The notes under the pieces: generated by a model
Seen by the model: only the letters and a program-made list of their open reading frames with translations
Database searches by the model: none
What the model was told of the DNA's origin: nothing
Translations under genes and position numbers: made by a program
NCBI GenBank assembly: GCA_963807225.1
Contig: CAWEAD010000008.1
Coordinates: 248,001 to 312,000 of the forward strand
Source of the DNA: JAGVGT01 sp963807225
GTDB lineage: Bacteria; Desulfobacterota; Desulfobulbia; Desulfobulbales; JAGXFP01
Length of the DNA: 64,000 nucleotides
Reading direction: 5' to 3'
Shown: positions 26,452 to 33,687 of the stretch, piece by piece
Numbering within the stretch: the first letter of the stretch is position 1
Layout of the letters: the number at the start of each line of letters is the position of its first letter

Positions 26452-26608
26452 GGGCGGCGCTGGTTTGGCATAGGTTGAATTTATCCAACTATATATGATT
26501 TACCCCCCTTTGGGAATTATATTTTCGGCTCGGCTGTCGGGGTAAAGGCCAGCGCCGCATTGCATCGTAGGCGCCGATCATGTTAGATGATGGCGATGAG
26601 GTGATAAG

Positions 26609-27445
26609 TTGAGCAAACAGAAAAAAGAGATATTCTATCCTGAATTGGGGTCGGGGCGCCGACTGGTCGATTCCCATTGTCATCTCGACCTGGACTCCTA
26701 CCGGAATGATCTGGAAACGGTCCTGAAGCAGGCTGCTGCCGTCGGAGTGAGCCGGATCGTTACGGTGGGTATTGACTTGGAGAGTTCTCGAAAAGCCGTG
26801 GCCCTGGCTGGGCTCCACCCCGGGATCTCGGCCGCAGTCGGGGTGCATCCCCATCACGCTGGAACCTGCGAAGTCGATGATTTTGCCGCACTTGAGGTCT
26901 TGTCCAGACAACCCAAGGTGGTGGCTCTGGGTGAAATCGGACTGGACCTGCATTACGATTATTCCCCGTTCAAGCAGCAGGTGGAATGCTTTTCCAGACA
27001 ACTGGAACTGGCCCGCACCCTGCGGTTGCCGGTAATAATCCATGACCGGGAGGCCCATGCGGAAGTCCTGGAGATATTGCAAGGGACCGGACCCTTACCC
27101 GGGGGCGGGGTGATGCATTGTTTTTCCGGGGACGGAGTATTGGCCGAGGCGGTTATGGCCTTGGGTTATTACATTTCGATTCCCGGAGTGGTTACCTTCA
27201 ACAAGGCTACAATGTTGCAGGAGGCGGTCCGCCAGGTGCCGCTGGATCGCCTGTTGCTTGAGACCGATGGCCCTTATCTAGCTCCCGAACCACGCCGGGG
27301 CAGACGCAACGAGCCGGCCCTGTTGTTGTTCACCGCTGCCCGGGTGGCGGCATTGAAAGGTGTTTCGCTCAACGATCTGGCTGAGGCGACTACGGCTAAT
27401 GCCGTCAGGCTGTTCAATCTTACTCCGGATGAGTTGGTACTCTGA
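26609..27445 (+). CDS. tatD: TatD family metal-dependent DNase
   Basis: A 278-residue TIM-barrel metallohydrolase. Metal ligands are visible: the HxH motif in LVDSHCHLDLDSY near residue 25, Glu in VVALGEIGLDLHYDY near residue 110, His in LPVIIHDREAHAEVLEIL near residue 143, His in GVMHCFSGD near residue 168 and Asp in LLLETDGPYLAPEPRRGRRNEP near residue 218. Homologues are 3'-5' exonucleases acting in DNA quality control. The start is a TTG 3 nt after GAGGTGATAAG. It has about 20 extra residues before the barrel. yggS follows after 7 nt, so they form an operon. Confidence 0.95.
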   Translation: MSKQKKEIFYPELGSGRRLVDSHCHLDLDSYRNDLETVLKQAAAVGVSRIVTVGIDLESSRKAVALAGLHPGISAAVGVHPHHAGTCEVDDFAALEVLSRQPKVVALGEIGLDLHYDYSPFKQQVECFSRQLELARTLRLPVIIHDREAHAEVLEILQGTGPLPGGGVMHCFSGDGVLAEAVMALGYYISIPGVVTFNKATMLQEAVRQVPLDRLLLETDGPYLAPEPRRGRRNEPALLLFTAARVAALKGVSLNDLAEATTANAVRLFNLTPDELVL

Positions 27446-27452
27446 GGCAATC

Positions 27453-28145
27453 ATGAACCTGATCCGACGCAATTTAGAAGAGATCAATAACCGGATCGCC
27501 GATGCCGCCGGGCGGGCCGGACGTGACCCCGGGCGGGTGCGTCTGGTGGCGGTAAGCAAGAAGGTTCACCCGGATCTGATCAGGGCGGCTTGTGAATGTG
27601 GGCAGCGCTTGTTCGGCGAGAACTATCTACAAGAAGCGGAAGATAAGATTAAATTCCTTGACGCCGATTTGCAGTGGCACTTTATAGGCCATCTCCAATC
27701 CAACAAGAGTGGACAGGCCGCCAGGCTATTTCGGATGGTTGAAACCGTCGATCGGTTGAAAATCGGTGTCGCTCTCGACCGGAGTCTCTCCGGTAGTGGC
27801 CGGATCCTGCCTGTACTGGTACAGGTTAACATCGGTCGGGAACCCCGAAAATCCGGGATATCGCCGGAAGAAGTCGGCAATCTTCTGGGGCAATTGGCCG
27901 AGTTGGAAAATCTCTCGGTCAGAGGCTTGATGGTAATGCCGCCGTTTTTCGAAGATCCGGAAATGGTTCGTCCATTCTTTCGCCGGACCAGGGAACTGGC
28001 TCTGTCCTTATGTGATCGGGGCTTGCTGGGCCGGGACGGAGAACCGGAACTATCGATGGGAATGTCGGGGGATTACCAGGTGGCTGTGGAAGAGGGTGCC
28101 ACCCTGGTAAGGGTGGGGACGGCGCTGTTCGGAGAGCGCTCTTGA
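27453..28145 (+). CDS. YggS family pyridoxal phosphate homeostasis protein
   Basis: A 230-residue PLP-binding protein with the alanine-racemase-like barrel but no known catalytic activity; homologues hold PLP and balance vitamin B6 and amino acid pools. Motifs: VRLVAVSKKVHPDLIRAACECG with the PLP lysine near residue 35, LFGENYLQEAEDKI near residue 54, WHFIGHLQSNKSGQA near residue 75, VLVQVNIGREPRKSGISPEE, LMVMPPF and LSMGMSGDYQVAVEEGATLVRVGTALFGER at the C terminus. The ATG follows GAGGCAATC. It is 7 nt behind tatD and meets the cyclase gene tail to tail. Confidence 0.94.
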   Translation: MNLIRRNLEEINNRIADAAGRAGRDPGRVRLVAVSKKVHPDLIRAACECGQRLFGENYLQEAEDKIKFLDADLQWHFIGHLQSNKSGQAARLFRMVETVDRLKIGVALDRSLSGSGRILPVLVQVNIGREPRKSGISPEEVGNLLGQLAELENLSVRGLMVMPPFFEDPEMVRPFFRRTRELALSLCDRGLLGRDGEPELSMGMSGDYQVAVEEGATLVRVGTALFGERS

Positions 28146-28158
28146 AGCTCTGTCCGGT

Positions 28159-29124
28159 TCAGGCCGTGATATTGAGGTAATAACGCAGCTGATCGAAACT
28201 GCAGCCGTAGGCGGTAACCTTCTCATTTTTCCCTTTTAGCTCCAAAGAACGTTTGGAGAAAAATTTATCCACCTGGTCGATATGTTTGGCGGTAGGGGCT
28301 CCGATGACGATGTCGAGATCTCCCCTGACAGTCATCGACTCCAGCCGAAAAGCGACATTGACCACGTTGCCGATTACCGTTGAATCACGATGGCTGGCCA
28401 CGCCCATGTTTCCCACCATACCTTCACCGGTGTTGATGGCGGCGCCAATGTCCAGCTCGGTCTTCAGGGCCGGAATGCTTTTCCCGATCTTCTTGGTGGT
28501 GTTGCTGATTTCCAGGGCGGTGCGCAGGGCGTTGCGGATCCCATTGTCGACGTTCCCGCCAACCCAGATAGCCATTACCGCATCTCCGATAAATTTGTCC
28601 ACCAGACCGTCATGCTCCTGAATGATCGCCCCGATCTTCTTGGTCCAGAACTGCAAAAGATTTGATACTACCTGATTGCCCAGTTTTTCCGAAATGCTGG
28701 TGAAGTCGTGCAGGTCGCAGACCAAGATGGTGACGATTTCCTTTTGGATATAGGCAATGGTCATATCGAGAGTGGCTTCCGATTCGGAGACCGGGGCCTT
28801 TTGCTCAACGAAGTGGACAAATTTGATCGTGGTCTTGCCAAGGACGATCTGGTCACCGTTATTCAAAATGGTTGGTGAATAGATCCTTTTGCCGTTTACA
28901 TAAGTTCCATTGGCGCTGCCCAGGTCCATGATGGTATAGATCCCGGTTTGTTCCTTCTGAACCAGAGTGTGTTTACGGGACACCCAGGAATAAGGAAGGA
29001 TGATATCGTTGCCCGGGCCGCGGCCCAAGCGAAAATTGTTTTTGCCCTTGAGGTTCCAGACATTATTAGGGGAACCTTTTTCGTTAAGTTCTTGGAGCAG
29101 GGCCTGTTCTACGATATCTGTCAT
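28159..29124 (-). CDS. FHA domain - class III adenylate/guanylate cyclase
   Basis: A 321-residue soluble protein. An N-terminal FHA phosphothreonine-binding domain (FRLGRGPGNDIILPYSWVSRKHTLV...GSANGTYVNGKRI, about 30-105) is followed by a class III nucleotide cyclase domain (about 125-310). The catalytic domain has the first metal Asp in ILVCDLHDFTSIS, the second with the substrate lysine in LVDKFIGDAVMAIWV, and the transition-state Asn/Arg in VIGNVVNVAFRLES, so it looks active, probably making cAMP. The FHA domain implies control by Ser/Thr phosphorylation; no kinase is nearby. Its ATG overlaps the stop of the upstream selenoprotein gene as ATGA, so translation of the two is coupled. This pairing may link redox state to a cyclic nucleotide signal (inference). 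Confidence 0.92.
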   Translation of the reverse strand: MTDIVEQALLQELNEKGSPNNVWNLKGKNNFRLGRGPGNDIILPYSWVSRKHTLVQKEQTGIYTIMDLGSANGTYVNGKRIYSPTILNNGDQIVLGKTTIKFVHFVEQKAPVSESEATLDMTIAYIQKEIVTILVCDLHDFTSISEKLGNQVVSNLLQFWTKKIGAIIQEHDGLVDKFIGDAVMAIWVGGNVDNGIRNALRTALEISNTTKKIGKSIPALKTELDIGAAINTGEGMVGNMGVASHRDSTVIGNVVNVAFRLESMTVRGDLDIVIGAPTAKHIDQVDKFFSKRSLELKGKNEKVTAYGCSFDQLRYYLNITA

Positions 29125-29372
29125 TCCGGTCCGGTTTCGCTTGATCTGTAAGGGGGCTGGCTCAACCTGTCGATTATTTCCGCTGTTTCGGGGAAGCGTT
29201 TTTCACGGCTTTTTGAAAAGATCAGTTCGCCATCACGGAAGATCGCGAATACGCCGCCGGTACCGGCCACCAGTTCGACCTCAAACGCCAGCCGTTCTTT
29301 GATGGCAGCCTCCAACCTGGAAGCGCGGGGCAGATAGTTTCACTGTCTGCAGTATTCAATCCTGACTTTCAT
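29121..29372 (-). CDS. SelW-like (Rdx family) selenoprotein with in-frame UGA selenocysteine
   Basis: Reading from the ATG at 29372 gives MKVRIEYCRQ, then TGA at 29340-29342, then NYLPRASRLEAAIKERLAFE... to a TGA stop at 29121. With the first TGA read as selenocysteine this is an 83-residue protein with the CxxU redox motif (residues 8-11) and the SelT/SelW/SelH (Rdx) fold, including VAGTGGVFAIFRDGELIFSKSREKRFPE. The family normally has Cys or Sec at exactly this place. A hairpin with loop AGGTT starts 16 nt after the UGA, as expected of a bacterial SECIS. Ordinary gene calling would report only a 64-residue fragment. Rdx proteins are thought to reduce or sense thiols; the partner is unknown. 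It overlaps the FHA-cyclase by ATGA. The selA/selB/selC/selD genes needed must lie elsewhere. Confidence 0.93.
29308..29324 (-). promoter_or_regulatory. SECIS-like hairpin of the selenoprotein gene
   Basis: On the minus strand GCTTCC and GGAGGC form a 6-bp stem (one T-G pair) with loop AGGTT, beginning 16 nt after the UGA. Bacterial SECIS elements have a short stem with a GGU-type apical loop about this far downstream of the UGA and are recognised by SelB. Confidence 0.75.
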
Positions 29373-29403
29373 CCGTTTAACCCTGCTTTTTTGACGAGGC
29401 TCA

Positions 29404-29409
29404 ATTATA
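29404..29409 (-). promoter_or_regulatory. TATAAT -10 candidate for the selenoprotein-cyclase pair
   Basis: A perfect TATAAT on the minus strand lies 31 nt upstream of the selenoprotein ATG. The -35 region (TCGAAT at 17 nt) is poor. It suggests these two genes have their own promoter rather than depending on glgP. Confidence 0.4.
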
Positions 29410-29550
29410 TATGTTTATCACAAAAATTCGAGGTTGAATATTGACTGGCCACTTTTTTACCGGAATTACTCCCGCGAATCGTCTTGATTTGCTTTGGGTT
29501 TCGGTCTTTACGGACTGCAAAAAATAGCTGCGTTGGATTTACCCGGTGAC

Positions 29551-29835
29551 TTAGAGCTTGGACCAGCGCTCCAGGATTTCAGCCAGTTTGGCGGCCTGCT
29601 CGCGATTGGAGATGTTGAACTTGGATTGCTGGCTGTAACTGCCTTTGACTTTGCGATAACGGCGAATGGTATAGTGGTCGGGACTGTAAGCCTCCTTGGC
29701 CGGTTCCCACTGCTGGTAGCGAAAAATGATGGTCGACCAGGCGCCCTTGGTCAGGACTTCCTTTTCCAGTTCCTTGACCAGTACAACCCCTTCCTCTTCA
29801 TAATTAATAGTGATTTCATCGATGGTTTCCGCCAT
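29551..29835 (-). CDS. Hypothetical protein, 94 aa
   Basis: The sequence MAETIDEITINYEEEGVVLVKELEKEVLTKGAWSTIIFRYQQWEPAKEAY... ending KFNISNREQAAKLAEILERWSKL is a small soluble protein: an acidic N terminus, a strand-rich middle (WSTIIFRYQQW, HYTIRRYRKVKGSY) and a C-terminal helix. I recall similar small proteins in Desulfobacterota but no assigned function. The order IRRYRKVKGSYSQQSKFNISNREQAAKLAEIL loosely resembles the PC4/YdbC single-strand DNA-binding fold (strands plus a kinked helix); this is a pattern impression only. It starts 29 nt downstream of glgP on the same strand with GAGGGGAAAATGGC around the ATG, so it is probably cotranscribed with glgP. Confidence 0.78.
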   Translation of the reverse strand: MAETIDEITINYEEEGVVLVKELEKEVLTKGAWSTIIFRYQQWEPAKEAYSPDHYTIRRYRKVKGSYSQQSKFNISNREQAAKLAEILERWSKL

Positions 29836-29864
29836 TTTCCCCTCTTGAGTAAATTATGATTTTT

Positions 29865-32087
29865 TTAACTGTTGATTGAATAATCAGGATCGCTGCGGTA
29901 GCTCTTCTTGAATTTATCCAACCGCCTGGATTGGGCCACCGGCAAATGCAGCCGGTAGCGGTCGACATATTCAGCCACCATGCGATGGGTGTTGAATATT
30001 GGGCAATTCAAGACCAGATTCATTATTCCCCGATCCAGATACTGGTGAAATTTCTCCGGTACATAATAAGTTTCCAGAAGCTCCGGGAAGATCCGGTAAA
30101 AAGAGGTGGAATCTTCCTTGTACAACAGACTGATCCGGTCTTCTCCCAGCGTATCCAGTTCCACGTCCTGTTCGTAACCGAATTTCCAGCCAGTGGCTCC
30201 ATCATGGTAACCTTCGGCCCACCAGCCATCCATGATACTGATGTTGGGGATGCCATTCATGGCAGCCTTCATGCCGCTGGTGCCGCTGGCTTCCAAGGGG
30301 CGTTTGGGGCTGTTCAGCCAGACATGGACCCCGCTGACCATTAATTTAGCGATGGCCATGTCGTAGTTGGGGATAAAAACCAGTTTGGCCAGCCCCCGGC
30401 TTTTTTCAAACAATTCCCCTTGGCAGTCGAGGACCAGTTTGATCAGAGCTTTCCCGGGTTCGTCGGCCGGATGGGCTTTGCCGGCAAAAATGAAATTTAT
30501 CGGCCAGTTGTTGGCCAGGATTGGCCGCAGGAGTTCGTCAATATCCTCGAAAATAAGATCGGCTCTTTTATAGGTCGAAAATCTTCGGGCGAAGCCGACG
30601 GTAAAAACATCGGGCTGCAGGGCCGCCCCCGGATCGGTAAGATGCGAAAGCAGATTGGGCGGATCGATCCAGGTTTCATGCATCTGGTTGCGGTGACGAA
30701 TCAGCATCCGGTTGACATAGTCGATCAATCGGCGGTTGTCCTGCTGCCAGGCCAGGTGGAAAAAGGAGCGGAATCGCTGGTTTTCCTTCAGTTCCAGGGC
30801 ACGGCTGAAAACGCTGGGGTCTTCTCGCCAGTTTTGGAGTTCGGCGCAACTGTCATAGGCATCCGCTTTGGCCTCGCTGATCCAGGTGAGGTGATGCACG
30901 CCGTTGGTGATAGCGGTAATTTTCTCGGCATATTCCGGAAATTGATGTTGGGTTACTTCCTTGTGCAGACGGCTGACGCTGTTGGTGGATCGGTTGATCT
31001 GCATGGCCAGGGCGGTGAAATTGAAGGCCTGCGGATTTTCACTGTCCTGGGCCAGCAGGTGGAGAATCCTTTGACAGAAGGAATGCCCTATGTCCCGATG
31101 CAGATCTTTGTCGAAACGATCATGACCGGCTTTGACCGGAGTATGAATGGTATAGACTATGCTGTCGGCGACCTGGGCGGCACACTCCATAATGTCATGG
31201 TCGCTGGCCTTGTGGCAATAATCTGGTCCGAATTTTTCCTGCAACCGACTGACGATTTGGGTAAGTATGACCGCCACGCCATGTTGCTCGTTCAGATGGA
31301 TGGTTCGTGAAGTAATACCCAAAGCTTTCAGCGCCGGGATAGCTCCGGCCCCAAGCATCCGGCGTTGGACAATCTTGGTTCTATCCGAACTGCTGTCATA
31401 GAGATTCTGTGCCGCCAGGCGGAGCCAATCCGGTGTTTCCGGACAGGAGTAATCAAGCAACAGGTGGGGAACGAAATAATCGAGCCGACTGTTGATCTCC
31501 ATCTTGAGCCAGAGCCTGGCCCGGGCTGAGACGTCCCGGTCCAGAAGATCGTAAAAGGGTACATCGATCTCCAAGGGTTTGTCCGGCTGGCCGGGCTGAT
31601 GCAGAAGGTAAAGGGACGGGGTTTTTTCCGGGCTCCAGTTTCCCGACCAAGAGATCTGGCCAAGCTTGGAATCAATCAGCTGGGAAAAGTAGCCCTTGCG
31701 ATAGAGCAATGAAACCGCCACCACCGGAACCTTGCAGTCGGCGCAACTCTTTAGAGCGTCGCCGGCCAGTACCCCTAGCCCGCCTCCATAATTGGGGATT
31801 TTCGTCGGGCCGTTCAGGAAGTTGTTGACGAAGCTGTCCAGCAGCGGATCGGTGCTCCCGTTTGTTTCCAGTTCCAGGAGATGGTCCTTGACCGGGTGAA
31901 AGACATCCCGGTCGGCGCCGATTTCCATGGAAATATAGACAACTGAATTGCCATCCGGGCCAGTCAGTTTTTTCCATACCTGGTCGAGAACTTTCTGGGA
32001 AACCCCGAAAAAGGTACCCCATTGGTTTGTTGCCAACATGTCTTGGAGTAAGTGCCCCTGATCAACTATGGTAATTGATTTTTTCAT
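29865..32087 (-). CDS. glgP: Alpha-glucan phosphorylase
   Basis: The enzyme splits glycogen or maltodextrins with phosphate to give glucose 1-phosphate, using PLP. In 740 residues I see VVYISMEIGADRD near residue 48, the glucan-site NYGGGLGVLAGDALKSCADCKVPVVAVSLLYRKGYFSQ near residue 98, HLNEQHGVAVIL near residue 263, VGFARRFSTYKRADLI near residue 505 and the PLP-lysine motif LEASGTSGMKAAMNGIPNISIMDGWWAEGY near residue 600. This is the COG0058 family of shorter bacterial type. The ATG has no clear ribosome-binding sequence. The gene is divergent from pal and is followed by the 94-residue gene. Confidence 0.93.
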   Translation of the reverse strand: MKKSITIVDQGHLLQDMLATNQWGTFFGVSQKVLDQVWKKLTGPDGNSVVYISMEIGADRDVFHPVKDHLLELETNGSTDPLLDSFVNNFLNGPTKIPNYGGGLGVLAGDALKSCADCKVPVVAVSLLYRKGYFSQLIDSKLGQISWSGNWSPEKTPSLYLLHQPGQPDKPLEIDVPFYDLLDRDVSARARLWLKMEINSRLDYFVPHLLLDYSCPETPDWLRLAAQNLYDSSSDRTKIVQRRMLGAGAIPALKALGITSRTIHLNEQHGVAVILTQIVSRLQEKFGPDYCHKASDHDIMECAAQVADSIVYTIHTPVKAGHDRFDKDLHRDIGHSFCQRILHLLAQDSENPQAFNFTALAMQINRSTNSVSRLHKEVTQHQFPEYAEKITAITNGVHHLTWISEAKADAYDSCAELQNWREDPSVFSRALELKENQRFRSFFHLAWQQDNRRLIDYVNRMLIRHRNQMHETWIDPPNLLSHLTDPGAALQPDVFTVGFARRFSTYKRADLIFEDIDELLRPILANNWPINFIFAGKAHPADEPGKALIKLVLDCQGELFEKSRGLAKLVFIPNYDMAIAKLMVSGVHVWLNSPKRPLEASGTSGMKAAMNGIPNISIMDGWWAEGYHDGATGWKFGYEQDVELDTLGEDRISLLYKEDSTSFYRIFPELLETYYVPEKFHQYLDRGIMNLVLNCPIFNTHRMVAEYVDRYRLHLPVAQSRRLDKFKKSYRSDPDYSINS

Positions 32088-32194
32088 TGTCTATGATATT
32101 ATGTTTTGTTGCCCAATTCCCTTAGGGCCGGGGAAAAAAAACATTGAATTTAAGCTAGGTTTTTCTATAGTGTATGAGTCATCGGCAATGATGT

Positions 32195-32200
32195 TATAAT
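32195..32200 (+). promoter_or_regulatory. TATAAT -10 candidate upstream of pal
   Basis: A perfect TATAAT lies within the 259-nt AT-rich region between divergent glgP and pal, about 150 nt before the pal ATG. No good -35 box is seen. The remainder of this intergenic region shows no ORF or repeat that I can support. Confidence 0.3.
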
Positions 32201-32346
32201 GTTATCGGAAAAAAGAGTAACCAATTTTATCCCGTCCGTAAAAAAAGTGGCAACCTCAGATGTAGGCTGTAGAGCTGGCTTTCTTTTATAACGGATTGTC
32301 TTTATCGCAGTTTAATCGATTTCGTATGGAGAAGGAGAGGATCAAT

Positions 32347-32961
32347 ATGTTTAAGAATTTGGTCAAATTAACCATTGTTGGTGTATTGGTCGGTTTTATA
32401 ACCTTGCCGGTCATCGGCTGCAGCAAGAAAACCGTAAAGGTCGATCAGGCCGAGGAAAAGGTCAAAGTTGAAGAACCAACCGGTCAGGAAGCCGCTTCCG
32501 GAGCCGAGACCAATGCGGGGCAAATGGAGACAGGGGTTATCAATGAAGGAGCAGGGCCGGCCGAATCCTTGGAAAGCAAGCCTCTCGAGCAGGGGGGAAT
32601 GATTGGTACGGTTGAGGGAAGCCGAACTTCGACTGGTCTCCTGCCGGTTTATTTTGATTTTGATAAATCCGTCATTCGTCCCGATCAGGTTGAACGGGTG
32701 GAAGCCAATGCCGCATTCATGAAGAGCGATGCACTCAAGATTCAGATTGAAGGCAACTGTGACGAGCGCGGCACCAATGAGTACAACATGGCGCTGGGTG
32801 AAAGGCGGGCTATGGCTGCCAAAAAATACCTGGTCAATCTTGGTATCGATCCCACCCGGCTGAACACCATCAGCTATGGCGAGGAGCGCCCGATTAATTT
32901 CGGCCACGACGAACTTGCCTGGTCGCAGAACCGTCGGGACGATTTCGTTATTGTGGAATAA
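32347..32961 (+). CDS. pal: Peptidoglycan-associated lipoprotein, OmpA/Pal family
   Basis: An outer-membrane lipoprotein that binds peptidoglycan. The 204 residues begin with a lipoprotein signal (VKLTIVGVLVGFITLPVIGC, lipobox VIGC), followed by a charged, disordered linker (about 25-95) and a C-terminal OmpA domain with LPVYFDFDKSVIRPDQ near residue 98, IEGNCDERGTNEYNMALGERRAMAAKKYL and the diaminopimelate-contact region INTISYGEERP-like sequence, ending WSQNRRDDFVIVE. The ATG follows GGAGAAGGAGAGGATCAAT. Its pairing with tolB/tolA is usual, but neither is adjacent; instead skp follows after a terminator. Confidence 0.93.
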   Translation: MFKNLVKLTIVGVLVGFITLPVIGCSKKTVKVDQAEEKVKVEEPTGQEAASGAETNAGQMETGVINEGAGPAESLESKPLEQGGMIGTVEGSRTSTGLLPVYFDFDKSVIRPDQVERVEANAAFMKSDALKIQIEGNCDERGTNEYNMALGERRAMAAKKYLVNLGIDPTRLNTISYGEERPINFGHDELAWSQNRRDDFVIVE

Positions 32962-32992
32962 CTGACTGAAAGTCATTTTTTCTGGTCAGGTC

Positions 32993-33023
32993 GGGATGGG
33001 GTAAAACCCATCCCGTTTTTTAT
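32993..33023 (+). terminator. Rho-independent terminator after pal
   Basis: An 8-bp perfect stem (GGGATGGG / CCCATCCC) with loop GTAAAA is followed by GTTTTTTAT. Confidence 0.88.
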
Positions 33024-33076
33024 GGGATGGTCCATTTAAGTTGAAAGATATGGAAAACACCAGAGTCGGAGAACCG

Positions 33077-33628
33077 ATGAAAATGAAGAATTATTTTGTC
33101 TTGTTGCTTGTCGTTTTAGGCGTCGGAATCTTTCTGAGCACTTCTGCGCTTGCCGCCGAAGGCGGGATTAAAATCGCCACCATGGATCTGAAAAAGGTGC
33201 TTGAAGCGTCCACAGTCGGGCAGGTTGCTCAAGCCAGTGTGAAAAAGAAGTACGAAGAGTACCAGACCAATCTGTCTAAAAAAGAGGAAGAACTGGTCGC
33301 CCTGCAGGATGAAATTAAGAAAAAGGGCACCGTCTGGAGCGAAGATGTTCTCAATCAGAAAGATCGTGAACTGAAGAAAGGAATTCAGGACCTTCAGACC
33401 GATACCAAGTATGCCGATGATGACATGCAGCAATATCAGAAGAAGCAGGTGGGCCCGATCCTTAAGGAGTTGGAGGTGATTATCGACGAGTATGGTAAAT
33501 CCCACGGCATCTCGTTGATTCTCGATGCCTCCAGGGGTGTGCTTTACCAGGATGATGCGTTGGATATCAGCGCCGAGATTGCCGCCGAATTGGATAAAAA
33601 GCATGTTTCAGAGCCGGCGGCCAAGTAA
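33077..33628 (+). CDS. skp: Skp/OmpH family periplasmic chaperone
   Basis: A 183-residue secreted protein. A signal peptide (MKMKNYFVLLLVVLGVGIFLSTSALAA, cleavage after ALAA near residue 27) is followed by the OmpH domain: IKIATMDLKKVLEASTVGQVAQ, a long charged coiled coil (YEEYQTNLSKKEEELVALQDEIKKKG...) and the closing strand ISLILDASRGVLYQDDALDISAEI. Family members are trimeric 'jellyfish' chaperones that carry outer-membrane proteins across the periplasm. The chosen ATG follows GGAGAACCG; an upstream in-frame start has no such site and would spoil the signal peptide. No bamA neighbour is visible. Confidence 0.9.
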   Translation: MKMKNYFVLLLVVLGVGIFLSTSALAAEGGIKIATMDLKKVLEASTVGQVAQASVKKKYEEYQTNLSKKEEELVALQDEIKKKGTVWSEDVLNQKDRELKKGIQDLQTDTKYADDDMQQYQKKQVGPILKELEVIIDEYGKSHGISLILDASRGVLYQDDALDISAEIAAELDKKHVSEPAAK

Positions 33629-33650
33629 AAGCCTTAGCTGAACCTTTGGA

Positions 33651-33687
33651 AAAACCGGCAAGCCCACAAGGCTGCCGGTTTTTTTAT
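33651..33687. terminator. Bidirectional terminator between skp and dxs
   Basis: The arms ACCGGCA-GCC and GGC-TGCCGGT (one bulged A) are flanked by A-run and T-run on opposite sides, so the hairpin can end both skp (plus) and dxs (minus). Confidence 0.8.

Noticed and set aside
29121..29315. A stand-alone 64-residue protein
   Set aside because: It is the part of the selenoprotein after the UGA; starting there would remove the redox motif and the first strand of the fold.
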